Origin: Thermoleophilum album
Lineage (GTDB): Bacteria > Actinomycetota > Thermoleophilia > Solirubrobacterales > Thermoleophilaceae
NCBI RefSeq assembly: GCF_900108055.1
Contig: NZ_FNWJ01000001.1
Span: 124,001 to 188,000 of the forward strand
Reading direction: 5' to 3'
DNA: 64,000 nucleotides
A model generated the notes under the pieces. The model was not told the origin of the DNA. It was given only the letters and a program-made list of their open reading frames with translations, and did no database searches. The translations under genes and the position numbers were made by a program. Positions 39,541-48,256 of the stretch are shown here, one piece after another. Each line of letters starts with the position of its first letter. Within the stretch, counting starts at the first letter, position 1.

Positions 39541-40658
39541 AGCAGCACCGCTATCGATTCACGCCTGTGCCGTGGGCGGCCGTGTTGCTCGCCTGCGGAT
39601 TGATCGTCGCCGCCGGCGTCGCGGCCCGCAGCGAGCGCGCCAGCGCGGCCAAGCCACCGCGCCTAACCGTGATGACCCGCAACATCTACCTCGGCGGAAA
39701 CATCGCGCGTCCCATTCCGGCGCGCACGCCACAGGAGTTCGAGGAGCGCGCGACCGAGCTGTGGCAGATGGTGCAACGTACGAACTTCCCGGCGCGCGCC
39801 GTGCTGCTCGCAAAAGAGATCGAACGCACTAAGCCTGACGTGATCGGCCTCCAGGAGGTTGCACTCTGGCGCCGGGGGCCCACCGGCGTCAAGGACGGTT
39901 CGGCAACACCGGCGACCCAGGTGGTCTACGACTTCCTCGCCTCGCTACAGCGGCAGCTCGCTCGCCGAGGATTGCGCTACCGCGTCGGCGCGGTCCAGCG
40001 CGAGGCCGACATCGAGGCACCGCTCAGCCTCGGCTACGACGTGCGCTTGACAATGCGCGACGTCGTGCTCGTGCGTCGCGAGCGCGGCCTTAGGGTGCTG
40101 CGCAAGTTCGGTCGTAACTACCGCGCGGTGTTGCGCGTGCCGACGGTGGTCGGCGAGTTCGCATCACGCCGCGGCTACGCGGGTGTCGATCTGTCGGTCG
40201 ACGGCCGCCGCGTCCGCTTTGTCAACACTCACCTCGAAGCGTTTTTAGAGCAAACCCGCGTCGCGCAAGCTGAGGAGCTGACGGCCGCGGGCGGTCCGCT
40301 GCGCACGCCTTTGCCGGTGATCCTGGTCGGCGACCTCAACTCCGATCCTCGCGGCGAAAACCCGGCGGCGTACGGGGTACTTCGCCGCTTCGGCCTGCTC
40401 GACACCTGGGTCCTGCGGCACGGCTCCAAGCCGGCCAACTCGTGCTGCTTGGCGCGCGAGGACCTCACCGACCCGACACCAGCGGCCTTCGATCACCACA
40501 TCGACCACATCCTGGTGAAGCCGCGGATGCGTGTGTTGCAACAGATCGTCGTGGGTACCGATCCCCGCAACCGCACGCGCAGTGGCCTCTGGCCGTCCGA
40601 CCACGGCGGTCACGTGGCAACCCTGGAGCTGCCGCCGCGGTCGGCCGTCCGGCGCTAG
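39537..40658 (+). CDS. Endonuclease/exonuclease/phosphatase (EEP) family protein, exported
   Basis: The protein has about 373 residues from the ATG at 39537, which overlaps the previous stop. A signal helix (WAAVLLACGLIVAAGVAA) is followed by the EEP fold: RLTVMTRNIYLGGNI, KPDVIGLQEVALW (metal-binding Glu), RFVNTHLEAF, VILVGDLNSDPRGE (catalytic Asp-Leu-Asn) and HHIDHILVKP with SDHGGHVATLEL (final Asp-His pair). All key residues of the DNase I-like superfamily are present. Substrates in this family include nucleic acid, sphingomyelin and inositol phosphates, so the role of this one is open. The longer frame from 39087 lies inside the dehydrogenase gene. It is convergent with crtB, overlapping by 4 bases. 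Confidence 0.85.
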   Translation: MKQHRYRFTPVPWAAVLLACGLIVAAGVAARSERASAAKPPRLTVMTRNIYLGGNIARPIPARTPQEFEERATELWQMVQRTNFPARAVLLAKEIERTKPDVIGLQEVALWRRGPTGVKDGSATPATQVVYDFLASLQRQLARRGLRYRVGAVQREADIEAPLSLGYDVRLTMRDVVLVRRERGLRVLRKFGRNYRAVLRVPTVVGEFASRRGYAGVDLSVDGRRVRFVNTHLEAFLEQTRVAQAEELTAAGGPLRTPLPVILVGDLNSDPRGENPAAYGVLRRFGLLDTWVLRHGSKPANSCCLAREDLTDPTPAAFDHHIDHILVKPRMRVLQQIVVGTDPRNRTRSGLWPSDHGGHVATLELPPRSAVRR

Positions 40659-41668
40659 CGCGGCATTCGCCCGGAGTTAGCGGCACGTCCGCTCGGCGCC
40701 GAACGCGGGGCTCGCCGGCGCGCGTTCACGAGCGCAAGGCGCGCGAGATCGAGCGCCGCGCGGACCGTGCAGGTCGCCTTCGTGAGCCGCGAAGTGCGCG
40801 CCCGACCGTGCGCGAACCCGCCTCGCTCGATCTCGTCGGCGATCGCCAGGTAGGCGCGCGCGGCGCTCGCAACCGCTAGCCGGCCCCTGCGCAGCTGCGG
40901 TATTCCTGCGTAACCGATCGCGAACAGCGCCCGGGCTCTCGCCAGGCGTGGCGCGAGCAGCGCACGGCGGGCGGCCGGGTCGTGGCGCGCTTGCGGCGTG
41001 AGCCGCGCCGCGCCCAGATAGTCGCGGCCGCGAGCGAGATCTTCGTCGAGGTCGCGCACGATGTTTACGAGCTGCAACGCCGAGCCGAGCGCCGCAGCGC
41101 GCGCCAAGGCGTATGGGGGCGCGCCCAAGATGTGCGCCACCAGGATGCCCACCGAACCGGCGACTCGCACGCAGTAGCGGTCGAGCTGCGATTCGTCCTG
41201 CGGGAACTCGCGCCTCAGGTCGCACTCCATACCGTCCAGGAACAAGGCGAGCGCAGCGACCGGCAGCGGCCGCTCGGCGGCGACCGCCTCGAGCGCATGG
41301 GTCTCGGGAGTGGTGGGCGGTGAGCCGGCCAGCCAGGCACGGGCGCGAGCGAGGCGCACGCTCGCCGCGGGGTCGCGCTCGTCGACGATGTCGTCGAGCG
41401 TGCGCAGAGCGAAGTAGAGGAGCCGCACCAGATCTCGCTCCGGCTGGGGCAGCAGCCGTGCACCGAGCGAGAACGTGCGGGAGGCGCGAGCGATCGTCCG
41501 TTTGGCGACGCGCGCGAGCTGCTCGCGCGCCGCACCGGGCTCGTGACCGCGGGTCGCGCCGCGCAGCGTTCGGCGGGCGCCGAGCGGGTGGTGCCGCCCG
41601 CGCCGGCGCGCGTCGCCAGCCCGCAAGCTGCGCCACCGGCCTTCCACGGCCTCGGCAACCTGGGTCAC
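40655..41668 (-). CDS. crtB: Phytoene/squalene synthase family protein
   Basis: The 337-residue protein has an N-terminal Arg/Gly-rich extension of about 50 residues, then the trans-isoprenyl diphosphate synthase head-to-head fold. Substrate-binding motifs are RTLDDIVDE (first Asp-rich motif, about residue 85) and LVNIVRDLDEDLARGRDYL (second Asp-rich motif, about residue 200). ASRTFSLGARLLP is the usual early motif. It condenses two geranylgeranyl diphosphates into phytoene if it is CrtB, as expected from the adjacent crtI. GTG at 41668 overlaps the crtI stop (GTGA), so the two form one operon. It is cytoplasmic or membrane-peripheral. Confidence 0.88.
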   Translation of the reverse strand: MTQVAEAVEGRWRSLRAGDARRRGRHHPLGARRTLRGATRGHEPGAAREQLARVAKRTIARASRTFSLGARLLPQPERDLVRLLYFALRTLDDIVDERDPAASVRLARARAWLAGSPPTTPETHALEAVAAERPLPVAALALFLDGMECDLRREFPQDESQLDRYCVRVAGSVGILVAHILGAPPYALARAAALGSALQLVNIVRDLDEDLARGRDYLGAARLTPQARHDPAARRALLAPRLARARALFAIGYAGIPQLRRGRLAVASAARAYLAIADEIERGGFAHGRARTSRLTKATCTVRAALDLARLALVNARRRAPRSAPSGRAANSGRMPR

Positions 41669-43284
41669 CGCGCAGCTCCTCTCGCCCTTATTGCCTGCGC
41701 ACCTTGGGCGCGCAACAAGCCGCTGCGCTCGAGGTCGTCAAGCAGCAGGCGCGCGGTCAGCCGCGCACCGAGCAAAACCCCCGGGATACCCGCACCGGGA
41801 TGCGCGCCCGCGCCGACGTGGTAGAGGCCGGGCACTCGCCGCTCGCGGTTGTGGCGCCTGAACCAGCCGGAACCGAAGATCGTCGGCTCGATCGCGAAGG
41901 CGTTGCCGGCGAACGCTTCGTAGCGGTCGCGGAAGTCGAGCGGCGTGAAGAGCTCCTCGACCTCAAGCCACTCGCGCAGGTCCGCAAGCCCGGTGATGCG
42001 TTCGAGCGCGTGCAGTACTTCTTCGCGCAGACCAGCTGCCGCACCCTGAACGCCGGCCGCGCGATCGAGGTTCGGCACCGGCACGAGAACGGTCACCGCA
42101 TCGCCGCCCGGCGGCGCGACCGAAGGGTCGCTGCGCGCGGGCGCGTGCACGTACATCGAGATCGGCGGACGGGAGACCGCCGCTGCCCCCTCCGCGGGGC
42201 CGGCCCGGCGCCCGCCGGTGCCCACCGTCGCCCAGCGCACGAACGGGCGCATCGGCCCGCCGACCCACAGGTGGTGGTGGAAGAGCCGCGGCAGGCGCCG
42301 CGCGAAACCGAAGTAGAAAAGCACGCAGGACATCGAGGGCCGGGCGAGCGAGCGGCGGCAGAGGCGACGCTCGCGACGCCCGAGCGTTCGGTCGACCGCG
42401 AACGGATCACCGTTCCACACCACCGCGTCGCAGGCGATGCGGCCGCCCCCATCGAGTTCCACGGCGCGCACCGCCCCGCTCGAGCCGCGTACGATGCGCG
42501 CGCAGCGCGCACCGAACTCGATCTCGAGCGGCGCTGCCAGCGTCCCCACGAGACCCCAGACGCCGCCGTCGGGGTACCACCCCCCGCTCTCCAGCTGGAG
42601 CGGTACCAAGCCGCCGTAGACGGCTGGCACACGGAACGGATCACCGCCGATGAACAGCGGGTGGAAGGCGAACGCTTCGCGTAGCTGCCGATCGCCGACG
42701 TGCTGCTTGACGAGCGACCACAGCGGCAGCGCACCGCCCAGGCGGAGCAAGCGTGGCAACAGTGCCAGCTGGTCGCCGAGTCGCTCGAAGGGGCGATCGG
42801 CGACCTCGAGTAGCAGTCGATAGAGGGGTTCCAGCCGGTCGAGCAAGCGCTCGGCGCCGGCGACCTCGTGCGGCCAGCCCCTTTCGATCTCCGCAAGCAG
42901 GCGATCGCGACCGCGCGGAAAGACGAGGCGACTGCCGTCCTCCCACTCGATCGTGTAAAGCGGGTCGACCGGCCGCATCCCGAGCGCATCCGGGTCGATT
43001 CCGCCGGCGACCAGCGTCTCGCGGATCAGCTCGGGCATCGTCACGAGCGTCGGCCCGGTGTCCCAGCGGTAGTCGCCGCGCCGGGCGATGCCGGCGCGGC
43101 CACCGGGGCGGTCGAGCCTCTCGACGACCGTCACCTCGCAACCCGCCTGCTGCAGGCGCAGGGCGACGGCGAGTCCGCCCAAACCGGCGCCCACCACGAC
43201 CACCCGCGGCGGCCTGCGCGAGCCGACCGGCGAGCGCCCGGTCCCACCGACGACTCCGTGCCTGCGCAGCAGCCGTGCCCCCAC
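41665..43284 (-). CDS. crtI: Phytoene desaturase (CrtI family)
   Basis: The 539-residue flavoprotein has an N-terminal FAD-binding Rossmann motif VVVVGAGLGGLAVALRLQQA followed by VTVVERLDRPGGRAG. The middle part has DTGPTLVTMPELI and the carotenoid-type substrate region. The C-terminal signature PGLYHVGAGAHPGAGIPGVLL is the conserved FAD-closing motif of CrtI/CrtN enzymes. It dehydrogenates phytoene toward coloured carotenoids at the membrane. GTG at 43284 is used; its first 25 residues are variable. It overlaps crtB by 4 bases and lies 66 bases from the ABC1-kinase gene upstream, probably in one transcript. Confidence 0.92.
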   Translation of the reverse strand: MGARLLRRHGVVGGTGRSPVGSRRPPRVVVVGAGLGGLAVALRLQQAGCEVTVVERLDRPGGRAGIARRGDYRWDTGPTLVTMPELIRETLVAGGIDPDALGMRPVDPLYTIEWEDGSRLVFPRGRDRLLAEIERGWPHEVAGAERLLDRLEPLYRLLLEVADRPFERLGDQLALLPRLLRLGGALPLWSLVKQHVGDRQLREAFAFHPLFIGGDPFRVPAVYGGLVPLQLESGGWYPDGGVWGLVGTLAAPLEIEFGARCARIVRGSSGAVRAVELDGGGRIACDAVVWNGDPFAVDRTLGRRERRLCRRSLARPSMSCVLFYFGFARRLPRLFHHHLWVGGPMRPFVRWATVGTGGRRAGPAEGAAAVSRPPISMYVHAPARSDPSVAPPGGDAVTVLVPVPNLDRAAGVQGAAAGLREEVLHALERITGLADLREWLEVEELFTPLDFRDRYEAFAGNAFAIEPTIFGSGWFRRHNRERRVPGLYHVGAGAHPGAGIPGVLLGARLTARLLLDDLERSGLLRAQGAQAIRARGAAR

Positions 43285-43350
43285 GCCCTGACTACGCGCC
43301 CGCGCGGGCGGAGGTTCAGCGACCTCGCGGCTTCCCTGCTTCGAGCGACC

Positions 43351-44322
43351 CTAGGCGGACGCCGCAGCTGCTCGCGAGCGACCGCCGTGCCGGCTCCAGA
43401 ACTGGGCGTCGGCGCGACCCAACTCGTCGACGGGATCGCCGTCGAGCACGTATTCCGCGACGATGCCGCCCCAGTCGGCGGCCGCCCGCAGGTCCCCCAG
43501 GACGCTCAACAGCAGCCCCTCCATGCGCCGCATCAAGAGCGACGCCGGCGGCACCGTCTGGCGGCGCATCTGCGCGAAAAACGGCGACCGCGGCGAGCCG
43601 CCCTCCTCCAGAACCGTCATCACGAACCGCGGGTCGAGACGGCGCCGTCCCCGTTCGAACATCCAACCAGCCGCCGCGCGCACCTGTGCAAGCAGCAGTT
43701 CGGCATCGAAACTGGCCGGATCGGGGAGGTAGCCAAGCTCTGCCATCGCCCGCTTGACACCCTCCGCATCGCCGGCGATCGCCGCGCCTGCGAGCGACTT
43801 CTCGCGTTCGAGGTGGTCCTTGGGGATCGTCCGCACCAGTCCGAAGTCGAGGAACGCGACGCGGCCGTCCGGAAGCCGCAGGTAGTTGCCCGGATGGGGA
43901 TCGCCGAGGCACAGGCGCAGGTGCGCGAGGTTGGCGAAGAAGAAACGCGCCACGATCGCACCGAAGCGATCGCGCTGGGCGGCCGGAAGCTTGCGCACAC
44001 GCTCGAAACCGAGACCCTCCACCAGCTCCGTGACCAGCACGCGACGGCTCGACAGGTCCTGGAACACGCCCGGCACCACCGCGAAGGGATGTCCCCGCCA
44101 GGCCCGCCAAACGCGGCGCTGGTTCTGCGCCTCGAGCTCGTAGTCGAGCTCTTCGCCAATGCGTTCGCGGATCTCGCGCAGCACAGCACGGACGTCGAGA
44201 CCCGGCGCGATCCGGCGCACCAGCGGGGCAAACAGGCCGAGGTTGCGCAAATCGGCCTCGACCGCCTCGGCGACACCCGGGTACTGGACCTTGACGGCGA
44301 CAGCCTGCCCGTCGTGGGTCAC
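43351..44322 (-). CDS. UbiB/AarF/ABC1-type atypical kinase, N-terminally truncated
   Basis: The 323-residue protein starts at GTG 44322, just before the kinase Lys motif AVAVKVQYPGV. It has the conserved IGEELDYELEAQNQRRV, LVTELVEGLGF, CLGDPHPGNYLRLPDGRV (catalytic Asp/Asn) and FLDFGLVRTIP (metal Asp), with a typical C-terminal part. The family's N-terminal extension with the KxGQ motif is absent. The in-frame sequence upstream codes for the Ala-rich loop ELAAASIGRAHRAV without an ATG/GTG/TTG start and then meets a stop near 44426. No other frame upstream encodes KxGQ. The gene is either a 5'-deleted remnant or a shortened kinase. Its family assists quinone or isoprenoid-lipid metabolism, which fits the carotenoid neighbours. 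Confidence 0.65.
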   Translation of the reverse strand: MTHDGQAVAVKVQYPGVAEAVEADLRNLGLFAPLVRRIAPGLDVRAVLREIRERIGEELDYELEAQNQRRVWRAWRGHPFAVVPGVFQDLSSRRVLVTELVEGLGFERVRKLPAAQRDRFGAIVARFFFANLAHLRLCLGDPHPGNYLRLPDGRVAFLDFGLVRTIPKDHLEREKSLAGAAIAGDAEGVKRAMAELGYLPDPASFDAELLLAQVRAAAGWMFERGRRRLDPRFVMTVLEEGGSPRSPFFAQMRRQTVPPASLLMRRMEGLLLSVLGDLRAAADWGGIVAEYVLDGDPVDELGRADAQFWSRHGGRSRAAAASA

Positions 44323-44509
44323 CGCGCGGTGCGCCCGGCCAATCGAGGCAGCCGCAAGCTCTGGCGCGCGATCGTGCCGCCCAGCGCAGCGCCACGGCGC
44401 AAGCGGCCGGATGGGGGCGCTTCACCCGGTTCCTTCATCCATCGATCAATACGCCGCGCGCGCAGCAACCGTGCACCGAGTAGGTGCGCTCTGCGTACCA
44501 ACAAACGAG

Positions 44510-45510
44510 ATGGCAGACGGCGACCTCGAGACCCGCGGCGAACAACAAGCCACACCCGCCGAACGTCCCCGCGTCGGCATTTCGGCATGCTTGCTCGGGG
44601 AACGCGTGCGATACGACGGCGTGCCGCTGCGCGACCGCTTCGTAAATGAGGTGCTCGGGCGGTTCGTCGAGTACGTGCCGGTCTGCCCCGAAGTGGAGCT
44701 TGGCCTCGGTGTGCCGCGCGAGACGATCCGACTGGTGCGCGACGAACGCCAGCGCACGCGGCTGATCGCTCCGCGCAGCGGGCGCGATCTCACCGAGCCG
44801 ATGCGACGCTTGGCAGCGGCCATCTGCGAGCGCTTGGCAGCACTCCAGGTCGACGGCTTCGTGGTCAAGAAGAACTCGCCGACGTGCGGGCTTTACCGCG
44901 TGCGTCTCTACACACCTGAGGGGCAGCTCGCCGGGCGGCTTGGTACCGGCGTCTTCGCCGAAGTCCTCAGGGAGCGCTTGCCGCTGCTTCCGGTCGAGGA
45001 AGAGGGCCGGCTCAACGATCCGGTGTTGCGCGAGACGTTCGTCGCCCAGGTCTACGCGCACGCGCGACTGCGTGAGTTCTTCGCTGGCCCCTGGACGCTT
45101 CGCGATCTCGTGAGCCTGCACGCACGCGAGAAGATCTTCCTCCACGCACACGATCCCGCTAGGGCAAGGGAGTTGGGCCGGTTGGTGGCGCGGGCGGCGG
45201 AGCTGCCGAGGCAGGAGGTGGAGTCTCGCTATCGACGCCTCCACGCCGAAGCGCTCCGTCGCCCCGCCACTCGCGGCCGCAACGCCGACGCGATGTTCCA
45301 CTTGCTCGGCCACCTGTCGCCCGCGGTGGACCGACTCGATCGGATCGAGCTGCTCGACGCGATCGCCGACTATCGGGCCGGCATCGTGCCGCTCGAGTAC
45401 CGCTCGCTCTGCTGCGCCACCACTTGCGCCGACACGGCACCGACTGGGCGCGTGAGCAGGTCTACCTCGAGCCGTTCCCCCGCGAACTCGGGCTGCATTC
45501 GCGAATCTGA
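44510..45510 (+). CDS. DUF523-DUF1722 (YbgA-type) protein with a frameshift near its 3' end
   Basis: The first 295 residues from the ATG at 44510 read normally. DUF523 has GISACLLGERVRYDG, VPVCPEVELGLGVPR and VKKNSPTCGLYRV with the conserved Cys residues. A DUF1722 domain follows (LREFFAGPWTLRDLVSLHAREK, quoted core WTLRDLVSLHAREK, and ADAMFHLLGHLSP). At about 45395 the family-like sequence moves one frame: the next frame reads VPLALLRHHLRRH, then VYLEPFPRELGLHSRI, and stops at 45510. One missing base restores the whole protein at about 333 residues. Without it the frame runs to 45754, wholly across csoR. It is either a real mutation, a sequencing error, or recoding. The function of the family is not settled. 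Confidence 0.82.
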
Positions 45511-45517
45511 GATTCCG

Positions 45518-45802
45518 CTAACCGCGCTTGAGCAGGCGCGCGACCGCCGCCATCATCTCCGTTGTGCGCTCGTCGGCGTCGCCCGGCCCTTTGCCGCCGA
45601 CCACGCAGTGGCGAGCATGCTCATCGAGCAGCGAAAGCGCGACCCGATCGAGAGCGGCTTGGACGGCTGCGATCTGGGTCAGCACGTCGATGCAGTAACG
45701 CTCTTCCTCCACCATCCGTTGGATGCCTCGCACCTGGCCTTCGATGCGTCGTAGCCGTCCGAGGATCCGTTGCTTGTCCTCGCTGTAAGCAGGTTTCGTC
45801 AT
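45518..45802 (-). CDS. csoR: CsoR-type copper-sensing repressor
   Basis: The 94-residue protein from the ATG at 45802 belongs to the DUF156/CsoR-RcnR family. Its all-helical sequence has IEGQVRGIQRMVEEERYC, with Cys37, then LLDEHARHC with His62 and Cys66. These match the Cu(I)-binding Cys-His-Cys set of CsoR, so it should sense copper and leave DNA when loaded. The divergent neighbour is a copper ATPase, and the shared intergenic DNA holds a palindrome of CsoR type. A longer N-terminus from 45856 would cover that operator and is unlikely. The stop lies 8 bases from the restored stop of the convergent DUF523 gene. Confidence 0.92.
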   Translation of the reverse strand: MTKPAYSEDKQRILGRLRRIEGQVRGIQRMVEEERYCIDVLTQIAAVQAALDRVALSLLDEHARHCVVGGKGPGDADERTTEMMAAVARLLKRG

Positions 45803-45808
45803 CGCTGC

Positions 45809-45829
45809 TAGGATACCCCCGATGGGTAT
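45809..45829. promoter_or_regulatory. Overlapping csoR/copA promoters and CsoR operator
   Basis: TAGGAT (45809-45814) is a plus-strand -10 box 7 bases before the ATG of copA. ATACCC-CCGAT-GGGTAT (45813-45829) is a perfect 6-base inverted repeat of the TACCC...GGGTA kind bound by CsoR, and it covers the copA start codon. The minus strand reads TATCCT at the same place, a possible -10 box for csoR. Bound CsoR would therefore block both promoters. Confidence 0.65.
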
Positions 45830-48203
45830 GGGAGAGCACACCGACGAGGGCACCACTTCGGCTCACGTCGATCTCGCGCTCGAAGGGCTTCATTGCGCCT
45901 CGTGCGTGGCGCGCGTCGAACGCGCGCTCGCGCAGGTCGAAGGGGTGCGCGACGCGCGGGTGAACCTCGCGAGCGGCAAGGCGCGCGTAGAGCTCGCGGG
46001 AACCGACGCCGCCGCACACATCCCCGAGCTGGTCGAGGCGGTGCGCTCGGCGGGCTACGACGCCCGGCCGCTCACCGCCCATCCCGCGGGGAAACCGCCC
46101 CCGGGGGAGACGACACACACGCACGACGCTCACGCCGCCGGCTCACCGTCCGGTGCGCACCACGCGCACGATCACGGTTCCGCGAGCGCTCTCGGACGCC
46201 GCGCTGTGATCGCTGTGGCGCTAGCGCTCCCGGTGCTCGTGGTCTCGATGACGCCGGCCCTACAGTTCCGCTACTGGCAGTGGCTGGCGTTGGCGTTCGC
46301 CACTCCGGTCGTTTGGTGGTCGGCGTGGCCGATCCACAAGGCGGCGCTGCGAGCAGCACGCCACGGCGCGGCGAATATGGACACGCTGATCTCGCTAGGC
46401 GTGCTCGCTTCTTGGAGCTACTCGGTCGCCGCCGTGCTGTTCGGTAAAGCCGGTGAACCCGGTATGCACATGCACTTCGAGCTCCTGCCGCGAAGGTCGG
46501 GGGCGGGAGAAGAGGTGTACTTCGAGATCGCCGCAGTGGTCGCCGCGGCGACCATCGCCGGCCGCTGGGTCGAAGCTCGCGCGCGGGCGGCGGCCGGCAG
46601 CGCGGTGCGCAAACTGCTCGACCTCGCGCCGGCCGAGGCGACAGTTATCGGTGACGACGGCGAAGAGCGGCGCATACCCGCCGCGGAGCTCGCTGTCGGG
46701 CAGCTTTTCGTTGTCCGACCGGGGGAACGGATCGCTACCGACGGCGTCGTCGAAAGCGGGGAGGCGGCGGTCGACCTTTCGCTCGTAACCGGCGAGTCGG
46801 TGCCGGTCCCGGTCGCGCCCGGCGACCAGGTGGTTGCCGGCGCGATCGCGCTCGATGGGCGCCTCGTAGTGCGCGCGACACGGGTCGGCGACGAGACGAC
46901 GTTGGCGCGCATCGCGCGTCTCGTCGAGGAGGCACAAACGGGCAAGGCGCGGGTCGAGCGGATCGCCGACCGAATCGCCGGCGTCTTCGTGCCAGCGGTG
47001 TTGGTGCTGGCCGCGATCACCTTCGTGGCCTGGCTGGCCAGCGGCGAGTCTTTCGCCTTCGCGCTGACGGCGGCGGTGGCGGTGCTGGTCGTCGCTTGCC
47101 CTTGCGCACTCGGTCTCGCCACACCAACCGCCGTCGTCGCCGCGACCGGCCGCGGGGCAGAGCTCGGAATCCTGATCAAAGGACCGGAGGTTCTCGAGCG
47201 CGCGCACGACCTCCGGCGCGTGCTGCTCGACAAAACCGGCACGGTGACACGCGGCGAGATGCAGCTGGTCTCGCTGACGGCGTTCAACGGCTTCGACGAG
47301 GAGCGGGCACTGGCGCTGGCTGGTGCGCTCGAGCAACCCTCGGAGCATCCGATCGCGCGCGCGATCGCGGACGCTGCGCGCGAGCGTGTGGGGAAGTTGC
47401 CGCCGCTTTCTGACTTCCGCGCACTGCCGGGTCGGGGCGTGGAGGGGCGCAGCGGCGACCACCGACTGATCGTGGCTCGCCCGTCGCTGCTCAGCGAACG
47501 GGGGGTGGTCGTTCCAGAGCCGGTGCGACGGGTCGTCGCGGAGGAAGCGGAACGCGGGCGAACGGCGGTCGTTCTGGCCGTGGACGGTCGCGCCGTCGCC
47601 GTGTTCGCGGTGTCTGACGAACCACGGCCGGAGGCAGGGGCAGCCGTCGCCGAGCTGCGCGAGCAGGGACTCGAGCCGGTGCTCTTGACTGGCGACGAGG
47701 AACGCGTGGCGCGCGCGGTGGCCCGGCGCGTAGGCATTGAAGCGGTAATCGCCGGCGTGCTCCCGGAGCAAAAAGCAGCGGTCGTCGAGCAGCTCAAAGC
47801 TCAGGGCGTGCGTGTGGCAATGGTCGGTGACGGCATCAACGACGCGGCGGCGCTGGCGAGCGCGGACATCGGCATTGCGCTGGGCAGCGGCACCGACGTG
47901 GCGATCGAGGCTTCGGACATCACGATCCTTGGCCACGATTTGCGCCTGGTCCCTCGCGCGATCGCCCTGGCTCGCGCCGCGCTGCGGACGATCCGCCAGA
48001 ACCTCGGCTGGGCGTTCGTCTACAACATCGTGGCGCTGCCGGTGGCGGCACTCGGGCTTCTGAACCCCGCTATCGCCGGCGTGGCGATGGCGCTTTCAAG
48101 CATCTCGGTGGTCGCCAACTCGCTGCGGCTGCGTCGCTTCGGCGCGTCGCCCCTTGGTTCTCCAAGCGCGCCACCGAGCAATACCCCGAGCGCGCCGGCC
48201 TAG
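45822..48203 (+). CDS. copA: Copper-translocating P1B-type ATPase (CopA)
   Basis: This 793-residue pump has an N-terminal heavy-metal domain with LHCASCVARVE (CxxC Cys25/28), followed by a His-rich linker at about 96-119 (THTHDAHAAGSPSGAHHAHD). The membrane part has eight predicted helices, including the Cu(I) motif ACPCALGLATP with Cys426 and Cys428. Catalytic motifs are LDKTGTVT (phosphorylated Asp near 470), EHPIARAI (HP locus) and MVGDGINDAAALASADIGIA (hinge). It exports Cu(I) from the cytoplasm. ATG at 45822 lies inside the CsoR operator, giving a leaderless mRNA. A second in-frame ATG at 45828 is possible. The His-rich linker is longer than usual and may collect or buffer metal. Confidence 0.95.
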   Translation: MGMGEHTDEGTTSAHVDLALEGLHCASCVARVERALAQVEGVRDARVNLASGKARVELAGTDAAAHIPELVEAVRSAGYDARPLTAHPAGKPPPGETTHTHDAHAAGSPSGAHHAHDHGSASALGRRAVIAVALALPVLVVSMTPALQFRYWQWLALAFATPVVWWSAWPIHKAALRAARHGAANMDTLISLGVLASWSYSVAAVLFGKAGEPGMHMHFELLPRRSGAGEEVYFEIAAVVAAATIAGRWVEARARAAAGSAVRKLLDLAPAEATVIGDDGEERRIPAAELAVGQLFVVRPGERIATDGVVESGEAAVDLSLVTGESVPVPVAPGDQVVAGAIALDGRLVVRATRVGDETTLARIARLVEEAQTGKARVERIADRIAGVFVPAVLVLAAITFVAWLASGESFAFALTAAVAVLVVACPCALGLATPTAVVAATGRGAELGILIKGPEVLERAHDLRRVLLDKTGTVTRGEMQLVSLTAFNGFDEERALALAGALEQPSEHPIARAIADAARERVGKLPPLSDFRALPGRGVEGRSGDHRLIVARPSLLSERGVVVPEPVRRVVAEEAERGRTAVVLAVDGRAVAVFAVSDEPRPEAGAAVAELREQGLEPVLLTGDEERVARAVARRVGIEAVIAGVLPEQKAAVVEQLKAQGVRVAMVGDGINDAAALASADIGIALGSGTDVAIEASDITILGHDLRLVPRAIALARAALRTIRQNLGWAFVYNIVALPVAALGLLNPAIAGVAMALSSISVVANSLRLRRFGASPLGSPSAPPSNTPSAPA

Positions 48204-48228
48204 CTCTGCCTGCTCGCGCTCGTTGCGT

Positions 48229-48234
48229 TAGCTT
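48229..48234 (+). promoter_or_regulatory. -10 box (TAGCTT) of the class II aldolase gene
   Basis: TAGCTT sits 22 bases before the ATG at 48257 and overlaps the possible TTG start at 48233. This makes the ATG the better start and implies a short leader of about 15 bases. Confidence 0.4.
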
Positions 48235-48256
48235 GCAGGCGCTTCCCGAGCGAACA

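Noticed and set aside
45511-45754. Uncorrected C-terminus of the DUF523-DUF1722 protein
   Set aside because: It is wholly antisense to csoR and has no family similarity; the family-like end lies in the next frame and stops at 45510.
46395-47936. Long minus-strand frame opposite copA
   Set aside because: The copA frame carries every P-type ATPase motif; the antisense frame has no recognisable feature.
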